Shown piece after piece: positions 47,837 to 59,136 of a stretch of DNA of 64,000 nt (the stretch's first letter is position 1; every line of letters starts with the position of its first letter). The notes under the pieces were generated by a model. It worked only from the letters and a program-made list of their open reading frames with translations, searched no databases and was not told the DNA's origin. This stretch comes from Leptotrichia sp. oral taxon 498 (lineage in GTDB: Bacteria > Fusobacteriota > Fusobacteriia > Fusobacteriales > Leptotrichiaceae): positions 1,922,001 through 1,986,000 of the forward strand of contig NZ_CP016753.1 of the NCBI RefSeq assembly GCF_002240055.1, in the 5' to 3' direction. A program made the translations under genes and the position numbers.

Positions 47837-49285
47837 TCATCTTTTCAAAAATTTTTTAAAAATATTTTTTATTTTTTCAGCAACTTCTTTATTAATAAGT
47901 ATTTTTGCGATGATTCCCAAATAAACTATTTTTAATGCAAATTTCATCCACGAAACTTCATGATTTGACAGATAAAAAATCGCTGGATTTAATAAAATTA
48001 TCAAATAAAAAAACATTTTTCTGTAATTAAAAGAAATATGATATTTTCTTTTTATGACGACCATTTCGGCAACTGCTCTCAATAAAAATGCCAAAATTGT
48101 TGTCCACAATGCAATAAATACCCCATAACTTTTAAAATTTGGAATCAAAATTAAATTTCCAATTAAATTAAAAGCCATCGCAAAAACTGAAAAATAAAAA
48201 ATATACATACTGTCTTCATGAAAATGAAAAAAATAATCCAGACAGACAAGCGCCTGTATCACAATTCCCGCAAGAACATATGGGATAAAGTCAATTGCAG
48301 CGGCATAACTTTTTGGAAAAATAAGTTTTATTGCTTCTGGTGCAAAAAGCTGCGCAATTACACATGCAAACGAAATTATTCCCAAAAATGTTTCAAGACT
48401 TTTTGTAATTTTTGGATTATTTCTATCCGTTTTCATTGCTTCATAAAACTCTGGAGTCCAGCTGTTTATAAACGATCCCGTTATTACTGAAAGCGCCCTT
48501 CCACCAGTAAATGCAAGGCTGTAAGCTCCAACAATTGCAATTGGAATAAATTTTCCCAAAACAATTCTGTCGCTAAAATTTACAATTTGGTCAGTTAATT
48601 CAATGAAAATTAGTGGCAATCCATTTTTTAGTGAATAATTTACATATTCTTTCTTAAATTTAAAATTAAATTTTCCAAAATAATCTTTAAAGCAATAAAT
48701 CAAAAGCAAAACTACAGCCGCAAAATTTGCAATTTGATTTCCAAGCGCTCCTAACTTCATATATTTTATAAAATATATCGCTAAGAAATAATTTGAAAAA
48801 AGTTTGATTAAACTTCCAAATGCAACTTTTCTGTACATCTTTTTCATTCTAAAAAGCGTTATTGCAAGTGTATTTAAAGCATTTACAAATCCTATTACAA
48901 TTGTTAAAATAATCAGTGAATTGTAATCAATTTTGTTTAAATCAATTATATATGAAAATATTTTTTTTGAAAACGGCGTTATTAAAAATAAAAAAACTAA
49001 TAAGTTAAAAACTATTATGACAAAAAACGAAGAAAACAAGAAACTTCCAAATTCTTTTGGATCATCTTTTAAATCCACATATTTTTTCATTTGCGCATTA
49101 TAAATTCCAAGTCCTAAAAATACTGCAAAAAGCGTGGCAATTGGTTCTAACATTCCGACAATTCCATATTCTTCAACGGTCAAAAGCCTTGTGATTATCG
49201 GCAAAAATACGAGTGATCCCATTTTTGTGACAACATTTGAGAGCGTGTAGACAAGTGTCCCTTTTAATAAACTTTTATTATCCAT
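47837..49285 (-). CDS. wzx: Polysaccharide flippase (Wzx/MATE-like)
   Basis: A 482-aa protein with about 12-14 transmembrane helices. Its start MDNKSLLKGTLVYTLSNVVTKMGSLVFLPIITRLLT is typical of the polysaccharide-synthesis (PST/RfbX) exporters that move undecaprenyl-linked repeat units across the inner membrane. It sits between kdsD and the glycosyltransferases in one operon. The substrate glycan is unknown. Confidence 0.9.
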   Translation of the reverse strand: MDNKSLLKGTLVYTLSNVVTKMGSLVFLPIITRLLTVEEYGIVGMLEPIATLFAVFLGLGIYNAQMKKYVDLKDDPKEFGSFLFSSFFVIIVFNLLVFLFLITPFSKKIFSYIIDLNKIDYNSLIILTIVIGFVNALNTLAITLFRMKKMYRKVAFGSLIKLFSNYFLAIYFIKYMKLGALGNQIANFAAVVLLLIYCFKDYFGKFNFKFKKEYVNYSLKNGLPLIFIELTDQIVNFSDRIVLGKFIPIAIVGAYSLAFTGGRALSVITGSFINSWTPEFYEAMKTDRNNPKITKSLETFLGIISFACVIAQLFAPEAIKLIFPKSYAAAIDFIPYVLAGIVIQALVCLDYFFHFHEDSMYIFYFSVFAMAFNLIGNLILIPNFKSYGVFIALWTTILAFLLRAVAEMVVIKRKYHISFNYRKMFFYLIILLNPAIFYLSNHEVSWMKFALKIVYLGIIAKILINKEVAEKIKNIFKKFLKR

Positions 49286-49310
49286 AATTTCCTTTCTTTC
49301 TCTTTCTTTC

Positions 49311-50300
49311 CTATTTTAACCCAACCAAATCGTGCACTCTAATAATTCCAATAACTTTTCCATCTTCTGTAACTGGAAGCACTCCAATTTCATTTTTTCT
49401 ATTTTCCATAAGTTTCAACGCTTCCAGTGCCATCGCTTCTTTATGAATAAAAATAGGCGATTTTGTCATAATGTCCTTTGCCTTGTAGCCAAAAAACTTT
49501 TCTTTGTGCTGCAATGCTCGTCGTATATCTCCTTCTGTTATAATTCCTTTAAGTTTTCCATTAATTCTTCCATTTTCAGAGATACAGACAGCTCCCATCT
49601 TCTTTTTTGTCAAAGTCATAATGACATTTTCTATCGGATCATCTTCACAAAGTACAGGTAATTCATCGCCAATGTGCATTAAATCTGACACATGCAACAA
49701 AAGTCTTTTTCCAAGACTTCCACCAGGATGATATTTTGCAAAATCATTTTTTGTGAAATTTCTAAGTTTCATAAGACTTGCTGCTATTGCGTCTCCCATG
49801 ACAAGTGTTACAGTTGTCGAACTTGTCGGCGCTTGACCAATTGGGCACGCTTCCTTGTCAACTCCGATATTTACTACAACTTCAGAATGTTTCGCAAGCG
49901 CTGAATTTTTATTTCCAGTAAGGCTGACAATTTTTGCTCCAATTTTTTTTATTGGATCCAAAATGCTCAAAACTTCATCTGAATTTCCGCTATTTGAAAT
50001 TGCTATGACAATATCCCCACAGCTTATCATTCCCAAATCGCCGTGAAGCGCTTCTGCTGAATTTACAAAAATGGCACTTGTTCCAGTTGAAGCCAAAGTC
50101 GCAGCTATTTTTTCTCCAATTATTCCAGATTTTCCAATCCCTGTAATTATAACTTTATTTTTTTCTAAATTAAAAATCATATTCACAAGTTTTTCAAAAT
50201 TTTCATCAACTTTATTTCTAACTTTTTTTAATTCGTCTATTTCAATTTCAAAAACTTTTTTTCCTTCATCAATAACATCAATTTTATTTTTATTTTTCAT
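49311..50300 (-). CDS. kdsD: D-arabinose 5-phosphate isomerase (KdsD/KpsF family)
   Basis: A 329-aa enzyme with an N-terminal SIS domain (ITGIGKSGIIGEKIAATLASTGT, then HGDLGMI and ISNSGNSDEV) and two C-terminal CBS domains (about 205-329). It converts ribulose 5-phosphate to arabinose 5-phosphate, the first step to Kdo. Its place beside manC and the flippase suggests a link to LPS core or capsule. The conserved KYHPGGSLGKRL segment before the CBS pair is intact. Confidence 0.93.
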   Translation of the reverse strand: MKNKNKIDVIDEGKKVFEIEIDELKKVRNKVDENFEKLVNMIFNLEKNKVIITGIGKSGIIGEKIAATLASTGTSAIFVNSAEALHGDLGMISCGDIVIAISNSGNSDEVLSILDPIKKIGAKIVSLTGNKNSALAKHSEVVVNIGVDKEACPIGQAPTSSTTVTLVMGDAIAASLMKLRNFTKNDFAKYHPGGSLGKRLLLHVSDLMHIGDELPVLCEDDPIENVIMTLTKKKMGAVCISENGRINGKLKGIITEGDIRRALQHKEKFFGYKAKDIMTKSPIFIHKEAMALEALKLMENRKNEIGVLPVTEDGKVIGIIRVHDLVGLK

Positions 50301-50315
50301 CTTTCTTAAACTTCC

Positions 50316-51434
50316 TTAACTTTTATTTTTTTCAATTTTATCCAGTATCTTTTTAATTTCCTGACTTTTATCCTTATGACAGACCAGAAGTGCATCTTTT
50401 GTATTTACAATAACAATATTTTCCAGTCCAATTGTTGCAATCATTTTATCATTTTCCTTGTTGATGATAATGTTTCCTTCAGAGTCAATTTTCTCAAATT
50501 TTTCAGATTTTACAACATTTCCCTTGTCATCTTTGGAAAAAATATCTCCCAGTGACTTAAAACTTCCAACATCATTCCAACCAATATTCACAGGAATCAC
50601 ACTCACAGATTTTGTATGCTCCATCACGCCAAAGTCAATCGAGATTTTTTCAAAATTTTTAAATTCATCTCTGACATAACTACTCAATTTTTCTCCATGA
50701 AACTCTTTTAAATCAACTTTCTCAAGTAATTTTTCAATATTTTCCAAAACACTTTTGTGCGAATCCATATGTTTTTTTATCTCGCTCAAAATGAACTTCG
50801 TCTTCCAGACAAATATTCCGCTATTCCATAAAAAATTTCCCTGCTCAATATATTTTTCCGCAAGTTCCTTATTTGGCTTTTCCCTAAATCTCTTAACCTT
50901 GTATATGCAAAGCCCATCTTTTTTCTCGCAACTTTTATTTTTTTTCACATATTCAATATATCCGTACCCAGTTTCAGGATACGAAGGTCTTATTCCAAGC
51001 GTAATAATCCTGTCTCCCTTTGCCGCCTCAAATGCAAATTCAAGGCTTTTTAAAAACTCATCTTCCTTTTCAATCAAATGATCAGACGGCAACACAGCCA
51101 TAATGCTATTTCCCATAATTTTGTCAATTATTTGCGAAGCATACCCAATACAAGCTGCAGTATCCCGTGCCATTGGCTCAAAAATAATATTCCTTACAGG
51201 TATTTGCGGCAATTCCTTTTTTACAATTTCCAAATAATTTATATTTGTTGAAATAAATATATTTTCACTTGGTATCAGTTTCAAAATTCTGTCAACTGTC
51301 TCTTTAATCATCGTCTTTTCCGACACCAAGTCCAAAAATTGCTTCGGCTTTTCATTAGTCGACAAGGGCCAAAATCTAGTACCACTTCCTCCCGCCATAA
51401 TCAAGGCAACTCTATTAATTTTTTTCGTTTCCAT
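50316..51434 (-). CDS. manC: Mannose-1-phosphate guanylyltransferase
   Basis: A protein of about 372 residues that makes GDP-mannose. The nucleotidyltransferase signature AGGSGTRFWPLS, KPKQFLDL, LPSDHLI, ETGYGYIEY, FREKP and WNSGIFVW are all visible. The short C terminus means it lacks the phosphomannose isomerase domain found in bifunctional ManC. AGGAG is correctly spaced for the ATG at 51434; a TTG two codons upstream is less likely. First gene of the polysaccharide operon. Confidence 0.94.
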   Translation of the reverse strand: METKKINRVALIMAGGSGTRFWPLSTNEKPKQFLDLVSEKTMIKETVDRILKLIPSENIFISTNINYLEIVKKELPQIPVRNIIFEPMARDTAACIGYASQIIDKIMGNSIMAVLPSDHLIEKEDEFLKSLEFAFEAAKGDRIITLGIRPSYPETGYGYIEYVKKNKSCEKKDGLCIYKVKRFREKPNKELAEKYIEQGNFLWNSGIFVWKTKFILSEIKKHMDSHKSVLENIEKLLEKVDLKEFHGEKLSSYVRDEFKNFEKISIDFGVMEHTKSVSVIPVNIGWNDVGSFKSLGDIFSKDDKGNVVKSEKFEKIDSEGNIIINKENDKMIATIGLENIVIVNTKDALLVCHKDKSQEIKKILDKIEKNKS

Positions 51435-51476
51435 TTTCAATTTTCTCCTAATTTTTTTTACTAAAATTGCACTTTA

Positions 51477-51485
51477 AGTATATCA
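51477..51485 (-). promoter_or_regulatory. Extended -10 promoter of the polysaccharide operon
   Basis: On the minus strand TGA is followed by TATACT (51482-51477), an extended -10 about 43 bp before the manC start. No clear -35 is seen. Confidence 0.5.
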
Positions 51486-51543
51486 CAAATTACTGAGTTA
51501 TTCCATCGTTTTTAAAAAATAAATTAACTGTAAAAAATAAAAA

Positions 51544-51584
51544 AATAACTCAATATGAATTCTAAAATTTATAAAGAGTTATTT
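51544..51584 (-). terminator. Terminator of the autotransporter gene
   Basis: AATAACTC and GAGTTATT pair across a 24-nt loop. On the minus strand the stem is followed by a T-rich run. It lies 31 bp after the autotransporter stop. Confidence 0.65.
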
Positions 51585-51614
51585 TTTTATTTTACTGTAT
51601 TTTCAAAAATTTAA

Positions 51615-54600
51615 CTAATAAATCAATCTAAATCCAAGTCCACCTCTAATATTTTCTCCTCTTGTATCGTATCCTAAGTTTGCTGTAACTCCAAATCTAG
51701 TATTGTCAACTCCAACGTTTAAGTCAAATTTTCCACTTCCTCGTCTATCTTCCTTCTCACTTCTTATTCCAAACCAGTCGGCCTCTGTGTATCTTACTCT
51801 TGCCTTGTTCTTACCGTTTGCAACTCTTCCCAATTCATTTTCATACGCTGCTGCAAGTCCTACTGACAAGTTTGTTTTTAGTGCCATTGGCTGTACATAC
51901 TTGAATTCCAATCCAACTTCCGGTTTTACTGAGAAATAGTCGTTTCCGTCAACCTCTAGTCTGATTTCCCCTGAATCTTCTTTAATATCAGTAAATCTTC
52001 CATATTCCATCTTCAACGCTCCATATGGTCTTAGGTGTGCTCTTTCACTTAAACGGACATCATATCCCAAATCTGTCTTGAATGCCGCACCATATGATGT
52101 GTAGTCAGCTTTTGCATTAAAGATGTCATCAACTACCAGGAATCTACGTTTCATTTCATTTCTTCCTGCAAATACATCTCCTGCTATTGTCCATCTAAGT
52201 GAACCATTGTGGTCAAAAGATGGAGACATTGTTTTAAAGACTCCCGCTTTTATCATAGTTTGATTTTCTCTTGATTTTCCTATATCTTTGAATTTAAATC
52301 TGTTGTTTACTGCTCCTGCATACCATCCAGAAGAATTTCCCAATCTTACAGTTTCATCTTCATGAACGTAAGCCACGCCGTAGGCGTTACTTGTATAATC
52401 AATTATTCCTGCTGTATCAGTCTTGTATTCATCTCTTTGACCAAATACTTTAATTTTGTTGCTTTGTTTAGATGAATTTTTCCAGTTATCATGCAAATAA
52501 GTAAATTCCTTGTCCAAAGCATTTCCTGTGGAATTTATTCTCTGTTGAACATTTCCATATTGGTGTCCCATCATTTCGTCGAATGCTTGGTACAGTAATA
52601 CTTCCTCGTTGTTTCCAATTCCATTCAATTTGCTGAATACCTGTCTTTCCCTAGTTCCTAAAGCTTCAACTCCGTATCTTTGCTCAAGCCCGTCTGCAAA
52701 GTTGTATGTATCTGTGCTGTCTACTGGCGTAGCCTGTCTTCCTGCCCATTCTGTATACGGTATTTTTGCCATATATAGGCTTGTTATTGAACCGTCATTC
52801 GGATCTAGTGTTGGAGTAGCTATCCAACTTATTGAACCTGAGTACACATTCCACTTAATGTTTGGATTGCTTAGCATTGCTGTTTTATACGGATTTATTA
52901 TATTAGGATCGTTTACTAATATATATTTGCTGTTTGTTGACTCAGCCGCTTCATTACCAATAATTAAGTCTGCTTCACTTGTCAAGTTTTGCAATCCGTC
53001 TATTGATCTTGTGTAGTCAACTCCTGATGTATTTACATACAGTCCAATACTTGAAGCTGATACTGTTATCGGGTTTCTACCTTTTGTATTTACTACCACT
53101 GGTGTTTGCGGCACTCCATTTAGTGTGATTGTAGCAGTCTGAGCTCCTGCCGGTGCATCAATTGCTACTCCGCCTACACCTTTTCCTGTTTCAGGCACTG
53201 TAAATTGGTATATTATGTTTCCGTCCACATCATTGTTATTTGTTTTAGAAGCACCATTTACTGTGATTGTTCCGTAGTTTGCTACTATTCCACCTTTCAA
53301 GTAAACTCCCACACCGTTCTTGGCATTTATGTTAATTGTTGCGCCTTTGTTATTTATCAGTTTAGAATCTTTTCCAAGATATACCCCTACTGCATTTGTG
53401 TAAGTTCCTGAACCAGTCGTAATTGATTTGTTATTAATTGCTGTCGCTCCATTGTCAACGTAGATACCTGTCGTGCTGCTTGCATTCAATACAATGTTTC
53501 CATCATTTGTCGCCGTACTTCCTGCTCCACTTGCATACATACCTATGCTGTGTTTTCCATTTACATTAATTGTTCCTTTATTTACAATGTTTCCTGTATC
53601 AGTTGTAGAATATCCTGCACCCATACCTATTGAGTAAAGGCTGCTTGCAACATCTGACTCCCCTACCGTAATTGTCGCATTATTTGTCGCAGTTCCACCT
53701 TTTATACTGTAAACTGCCACACTTCCTTTTCCGCTTGACAAATTAATATCTGCATTATTTGTTACTGTTCCTGCTGAATAGATTCCATAGTTCTGTTCTC
53801 CAGTAGAAGTTATTTTTGTAGAGTTTGTCACAGTTCCTGCCGTATCATTTGAATACATGTACACATTGTTGTCCCCAAGCCCTACATTTGAAATGCTTGA
53901 AGTTATTGTATTTCCTGTCCCGACGTTTACAAATCCAAATGAGTTGTTTCCAATGTTGAATGCTGTTCCGCTGTTTGTAACAGTTTGTCCGCTTCCCACT
54001 GTGTAAACTCCAACTGCCTCATCTGTTCCAGTTGTAATTGTTCCTCCTGTTAAATTAACATTTCCGCTTTGAGAGTAAATTCCAATTGCAGCATTTCCTA
54101 CCTTCAAGTCACCTGAATTTTCTACATTGTGTCCATATACTCCAATTGTATTGTTTCCAGATTCTATTTTTCCTGTATTTTGCAATGGTACACTATTATG
54201 ATCTGTGTAAAGCCCGACATTAGGACTTGTAATTGATGCCGAATCTCCCAATGTGATTGTTCCGCTGTTTTTAGCTGTATATCCTGGTGTTCCTGTTGCA
54301 TAAACTGCTGTATTTCTGTCACCTGTCATTGTGATTTTTCCTGTATTTTCAAGCACTGTTCCTGAACCAAGTCCCGCATCTGGCTTGTAGGAAATCGCAA
54401 CCGAATCATTTCCAGACGTTTCTATAGTTCCTGTATTTTTTATTGTCTGTGATGTGGAACCTTCTGAATACAGTCCTGTAGAATTAGAACCTATTGTGAT
54501 CTTACCTGCATTTTCAATTAATGAATCATCAATACCATAAATAGCAGTTGATTTGTCACCTATTGTCATAACTCCTGTTGCTTTATTATACAATTCTCCA

Positions 54601-57600
54601 AACTTGGCATACATTCCTGTAGAACCTGTACCGCTCAAGTTAATTGTTCCTTCATTTGACAAGACAACATCATTTCTATGATATAAAGCCTTATCATTTT
54701 CCTGAGCCATTGCAACCTGATTAGCCTTTGTTCCTGTGATAGTCTTAGTATTTGCATTTGTTATTGATGAATTTGAAATTTCAAGCTGGTTATATGCGTC
54801 AGTTGCATCATCTAAATTTACATCCTGGTTGATTGCAAGTTTGCTTAAATACAGCATGAATGTCTTATAGTCAGTTCCATTTATATGTGCACCTGTAGCA
54901 GTAGAAACTGTATTTCCAGTCGTATCAGACAGGTCCATCTTAACATTTTGTGCAATGAACAGTCTTGAACCGCTGTTCATATTTAATGTTAAGTGCCCTA
55001 AAGTTGAATTTGTTCCATCTCCAAAGTTATTCTTTGCCCAGTTTTCAATTTGAGATTTCCCAAAGTCTCCACCATTTCCTACATAAAGAAAAGCGTTACC
55101 TCTAGTATTAGGAGTTGTTCCACCTTCAACGGTTGCTGTCATAGTTCCATTTATTAAAACTTTTCCTTGGTTTGCATTATCTGACCCTGTATAGAACAGC
55201 AATGACTTTTGCCCTGTAGTTGCAGTTCCTGTTCCTTTTAATGTTATAGTTGAATTTTTATCAGCATCATAGTTTACAGCACCATCGTATGCTTTTACTG
55301 TATGATCTTTAACATCTAATTTAGCATTTTCACCAGTATATAGTCCAACTGATTCTTGTCCTTTTACATTAATATCAGCATTAATATCGTGAGTTCCATC
55401 ACTTACAAGTTTTGAATCTTTACTTACAATAATACCATAAGAACCTTGTTTCTTCTTATTAGCACCTTCCATATATTCATAAACTCCAGCAGATGTTGAT
55501 GTTCCATTATTTACAGTTACTGTACCATTTTCTTTTACTGTTGCTTCAGCCTTACCATTTTTATTATCTCCAATAATTATTCCCGAAACTCCATTTCCTG
55601 TAACTGATACATTTCCACCATATTCTAAAGTGGCTGTTGCAGGAGTTGCTGTGCTTGTTGAACCATTAATTAATACTCCTGTTGAGCTATCTCCTGATAC
55701 TGTTATCGCACTGTTTTGCCCTAACTTACCTGTTGGGTTATACATAGTTTTAACATGTGTAATTGGATCTTCATATTCATAGTTATTTAAAAATACTCCA
55801 ATATTTTTTGTAACTCCACTTCCAGTTATTTTTATAGTTCCGTCATTATCAAGTATCCCTCCTAAAGTAGACATTCCAACAGAATTTTTTACATCACCAC
55901 TAGTTATTATCTTACCACCATTTTTATTTGTAGCTTTAGAAACTCTTGCTAACTGTCCTATTGCAAAATTACCTTTCAAACTAATTTCACCAGTAGTATC
56001 ATTTATTACTTCAGCATTTAAACCAACATTTTGAGTTCCTCCATGCCCAGTTCCATAATCAGCTCTCATTGCTACGTTCATAGGTTGATCTGTATCAACT
56101 TCAGCTATATCTGAATCTATTTGAATTTTACCTTTATTTGTCATATCTGAGTCTATATTGACAAACATTCCTAATGAATTTTGTACTCCGCTAAGTTTAA
56201 TAGTTCCTGTTGTTGTATTGTTCACAGCCTTTCCTCTATCCAAACTTACATCATTTCTGACACTCGTATCTTCCATAAGTGCCATTGCTGCCGAATTGTC
56301 TGCTTTATCATTACCAGCAGGGTTTACTCTAAGTTCAATAATTCCATTATTAGTCATTTCAGCTGCTGGATCAGAATGAGCAGCTAATTTCATACCATAG
56401 CTTTCTGCTCCACTTAGTTGAATTTTTCCATCTGTTGTATTTATCATTTTTGCATAAGTTACGAAAGTATCATAACTTGATGCTTGTTTAGGAAGATATA
56501 TATATATTCCTATAGAACGTTCTCCTCTAAAATCAATAGTTCCGTTATTTTCTAATCTTTGATTTTGAACTTGAGCCCAAACAGCTGATCCCCAACCAGT
56601 TCTACTATTTTCTTCAACTTGTGCTATTCCAACTTTATATCCAACATAACCATCTCCACTTTTTTTACATAATATTGACTATTATTAGGTCCATAAATTA
56701 ATTTATAATTTTTCCCCGCATCATAATTCATATTTACTATGTAACCATCATTTTTTTCATCTACATCTGTTATTGTACCACTATTTTTAAGTGTTGCTCC
56801 ATTTTCTTGAGAAACCATTGCTAATGTTAAAATTCCTCCAAGACTTACAGTTTTTCCATTAGGAATTTCAAAAGTACCTGTTCCCGAATAATTATCTATT
56901 TCCCAAAATCTAGAACCTCCTATAAAAAAATACTGATGGTTTCTATCAGTTCCTTGTGAACTTGCAACTCCGCCGCCAAATTCTTTTATCCCACCAAAAT
57001 TATAAGAATTAAAATAATACGTATTCCCAGTTAGTAGAGCTGGTAATGTTGTTGTATTTGTCTCTTTATACATTTTAAAAGCATAAGACATTTCAGCTAA
57101 ATTATTGTATGGCCAAGTATAATGTAAAATAGTGTCTATATTTTGACTACTAGTATTATCACCTGAACCTAAAAACCCACCTCTTGTATTTTGTCTAGGT
57201 GTAGCACTACTACTATTACCATTTTCATTATAATCCGCCCCTAGTATTACTGCAAATGTTGGTGGATTTGGAGTAAATGGATCTTTTGGAATACCAATAA
57301 CTGGTTTTGGCGGTGTAAAGCTAATTGCTTCTGGCAATGTAGGTGTAACTGCCGTCTTATCTGCTATTCTTATTGCTGATTTATTTATGCTTCTTGGACG
57401 TATCCCTGCGTTCACTTCAAATGGTACAATTGGCTCCTTAACAGGTTTGAAACTTCCTATACCGTATCCAGCGGCTGAACCCAAGGCAAAATTTGGTCTT
57501 CTGTTTCTGCTTAACAGTCCGTATTTGTCACTGTCTGGAGAAACTGATCTCTCGTAAATGTCCAAACTTCTCTGATAAACCCCTTCATAAGGATATTTTG

Positions 57601-57991
57601 CCTTTTTATCTCCACGACCTTTATAAGTTCCTTGCCAGTCGTTATACACATAATTCATTCCATATTGCCAAGAGCTCCAAGGTGATTTAACTACGTGGTC
57701 TCCCTGTTCCATTAATTGAATTAACTCAAGATTTGTCGTACGTAACAGTCTATTATTTTCCTGTCTTGCCCGCTTAAAATCCTTTTGTAATTGTAGTATT
57801 GATGTATTTATAGCATGTTCCTGTGTCTTAATTTCATCTTCAGCAGAATAAAGATTAAATGAGATGCCACCAATTCCTATCATTCCTGTCAACAGAAATA
57901 CGATAAGTGCTGAATCGGTATATTTAAAATCTTTAACTCTTTTTGCAAAAGCTTTCAGTTCTTTTTTTAAGACTTTTAAATTATTTGTCAT
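51615..57991 (-). pseudogene. Giant autotransporter adhesin, interrupted by a poly-A frameshift
   Basis: The 5' part (57991-56624, 455 aa) has the fusobacterial autotransporter N-terminal domain: a basic start, a membrane-spanning signal (SALIVFLLTGMIGIGGISF), a coiled coil and SPWSSWQYGMNYVYNDW. The 3' part (to 51615) is a repetitive beta-helix passenger of NxGxIxxxGxxSxGxY-like units, followed by a C-terminal outer-membrane beta barrel of about 280 residues ending GGLGFRLIY. A T7 run at 56660-56666 (A7 on the coding strand) lies at the break. One extra A would join both parts into a protein of about 2125 residues, continuing KKSGDGYVGYKVGIAQVEEN. It may be phase-variable, decayed or a sequencing error. 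GAGGTAAAAG precedes the ATG. Confidence 0.85.
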
Positions 57992-58024
57992 AACTTTTAC
58001 CTCTTTTCATTTTATTCAAAATTA

Positions 58025-58099
58025 AGGAAACTAGAAAGCTATTATAGAATAATTTAAAATAAATGAGTGAGTGGGTGATATTAAAACTTTAAGTTTCCT
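58025..58099 (-). promoter_or_regulatory. Long 5' UTR hairpin of the autotransporter mRNA
   Basis: AGGAAACT (58025-58032) pairs with AGTTTCCT (58092-58099), and inner AAAG/CTTT extends the stem past a small bulge. It lies between the promoter and the ATG at 57991, so the transcript would carry it. It could affect mRNA stability or translation. No known riboswitch fold recognised. Confidence 0.45.
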
Positions 58100-58118
58100 A
58101 AATTTTTTCAGCAATGTT

Positions 58119-58147
58119 ATTTTATCAGAAAAATCAAGAAAAAACAA
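58119..58147 (-). promoter_or_regulatory. Promoter of the autotransporter gene
   Basis: On the minus strand TTGTTT (58147-58142), a 17-bp spacer and TAAAAT (58124-58119) lie about 130 bp upstream of the ATG. The remaining gap up to the hicB terminator (58148-58286) is AT-rich with nothing else I can support. Confidence 0.6.
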
Positions 58148-58286
58148 GTATTTTTTTAAGATTTTTCAAAAAATTTGTATATTTTTTACTTATTAATAAA
58201 GATAAAACAAATATAAAAGGGAGAATTAATAGGTATAAATAATATAATTTTGTATTCGTTTTAATAAAGGAATCTTTTCTAATATA

Positions 58287-58317
58287 AAAAAAAGACACAT
58301 TTATTTCAGTGCCTTTT
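58287..58317 (-). terminator. Terminator after hicB, copy 1 of a 31-bp direct repeat
   Basis: The stem AAAGGCAC/GTGTCTTT (minus strand, one G-U) with a 10-nt loop is followed by a T run. The whole 31 bp recurs at 59137-59167 with one mismatch, so identical terminators bound the hicAB pair. Confidence 0.8.
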
Positions 58318-58379
58318 ATATTTTAAATTTAAAATACTTTAAATTGCAATTATAAACAAGAAATTTCCTCTCTATTCTA

Positions 58380-58811
58380 TCAATATTCTATCCCCAACTC
58401 ACGTTTTAGAGCATCTTGCAATATTTGAGAAAAATTTATGTTTTGTTTTTTTGCCATTTCATTTAGCCAGCTCGGTACTGACACATTCTTTCTAATTGTC
58501 GTTTTTTTACATTCATTTACATACTTTAACATATCTAATGCAATTAATGTTTTAAAACTCTCCCCTTCCACATAAAAATCTTTTTCATCTTCTGGGATTT
58601 CAAGAGAGACATCATTCAATTTACTCGGAGTCGGTAATTTTTTTTTGTTTACAAAATCGTCATATAACCAAGTCCCAACATAGTCCTCTGCCATTTCCAT
58701 CGCTTCCTCCAATGTTTTTCCTTCAGTCGCTCCACAGTCAAAATCTGGAAATACTACAATGTATCCTTCTTCTCTTGTTTTATGAAATATTGCTGGATAT
58801 ACTACCAACAT
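58380..58811 (-). CDS. hicB: HicB-family antitoxin
   Basis: A 143-aa antitoxin. The N-terminal HicB fold reads YPAIFHKTREEGYIVVFPDFDCGATEGKTLEEAMEMAED. The C-terminal part (RKNVSVPSWLNEMAKKQNINFSQILQDALKRELG) is a ribbon-helix-helix DNA-binding domain that would repress its own promoter. AAGGAGTG precedes the ATG. It follows hicA by 36 bp, the normal toxin-first order. Confidence 0.93.
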   Translation of the reverse strand: MLVVYPAIFHKTREEGYIVVFPDFDCGATEGKTLEEAMEMAEDYVGTWLYDDFVNKKKLPTPSKLNDVSLEIPEDEKDFYVEGESFKTLIALDMLKYVNECKKTTIRKNVSVPSWLNEMAKKQNINFSQILQDALKRELGIEY

Positions 58812-58847
58812 TACTTATCACACTCCTTTTGTGAGGCACAAGCTAGA

Positions 58848-59039
58848 CTATTTTAATCCAGCCTGTTTTAAAATTTTATGTTCCAAACCTTTCCCAAGTT
58901 CTTGTTTATGATCTGGAACAACTGTTAATCTGCCTGTAATCTTGTTATAAAATTTCTTATGTGAACCTTTTCCACCTGCAACTTGTACAAAGCCATTTTT
59001 TTTAAGAAATTTTATCATTTGCGTAGATGTCATCGGCAT
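58848..59039 (-). CDS. hicA: HicA-family mRNA interferase toxin
   Basis: A 63-aa double-stranded-RNA-binding-fold toxin that cleaves mRNA. It has STQMIKFLKKNGFVQVAGGKGSHKKFYN with the catalytic His in GSHKKF, then TVVPDHKQELGKGL. TGAGGTG precedes the ATG. It is of typical full length for the family and appears intact. Confidence 0.93.
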   Translation of the reverse strand: MPMTSTQMIKFLKKNGFVQVAGGKGSHKKFYNKITGRLTVVPDHKQELGKGLEHKILKQAGLK

Positions 59040-59056
59040 TTTATCACCTCAAAATT

Positions 59057-59085
59057 ATTATACTTAAAATTATGTATAAAGTCAA
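59057..59085 (-). promoter_or_regulatory. Promoter of hicAB
   Basis: On the minus strand TTGACT (59085-59080), 17 bp and a perfect TATAAT (59062-59057) lie 18 bp before the hicA ATG. A HicB operator is expected here, but I cannot define a palindrome with confidence. Confidence 0.85.
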
Positions 59086-59136
59086 TATTTTTTATAAGAT
59101 TTTTAGATTACCAATTATTTGACAAGCTTGTTACAC

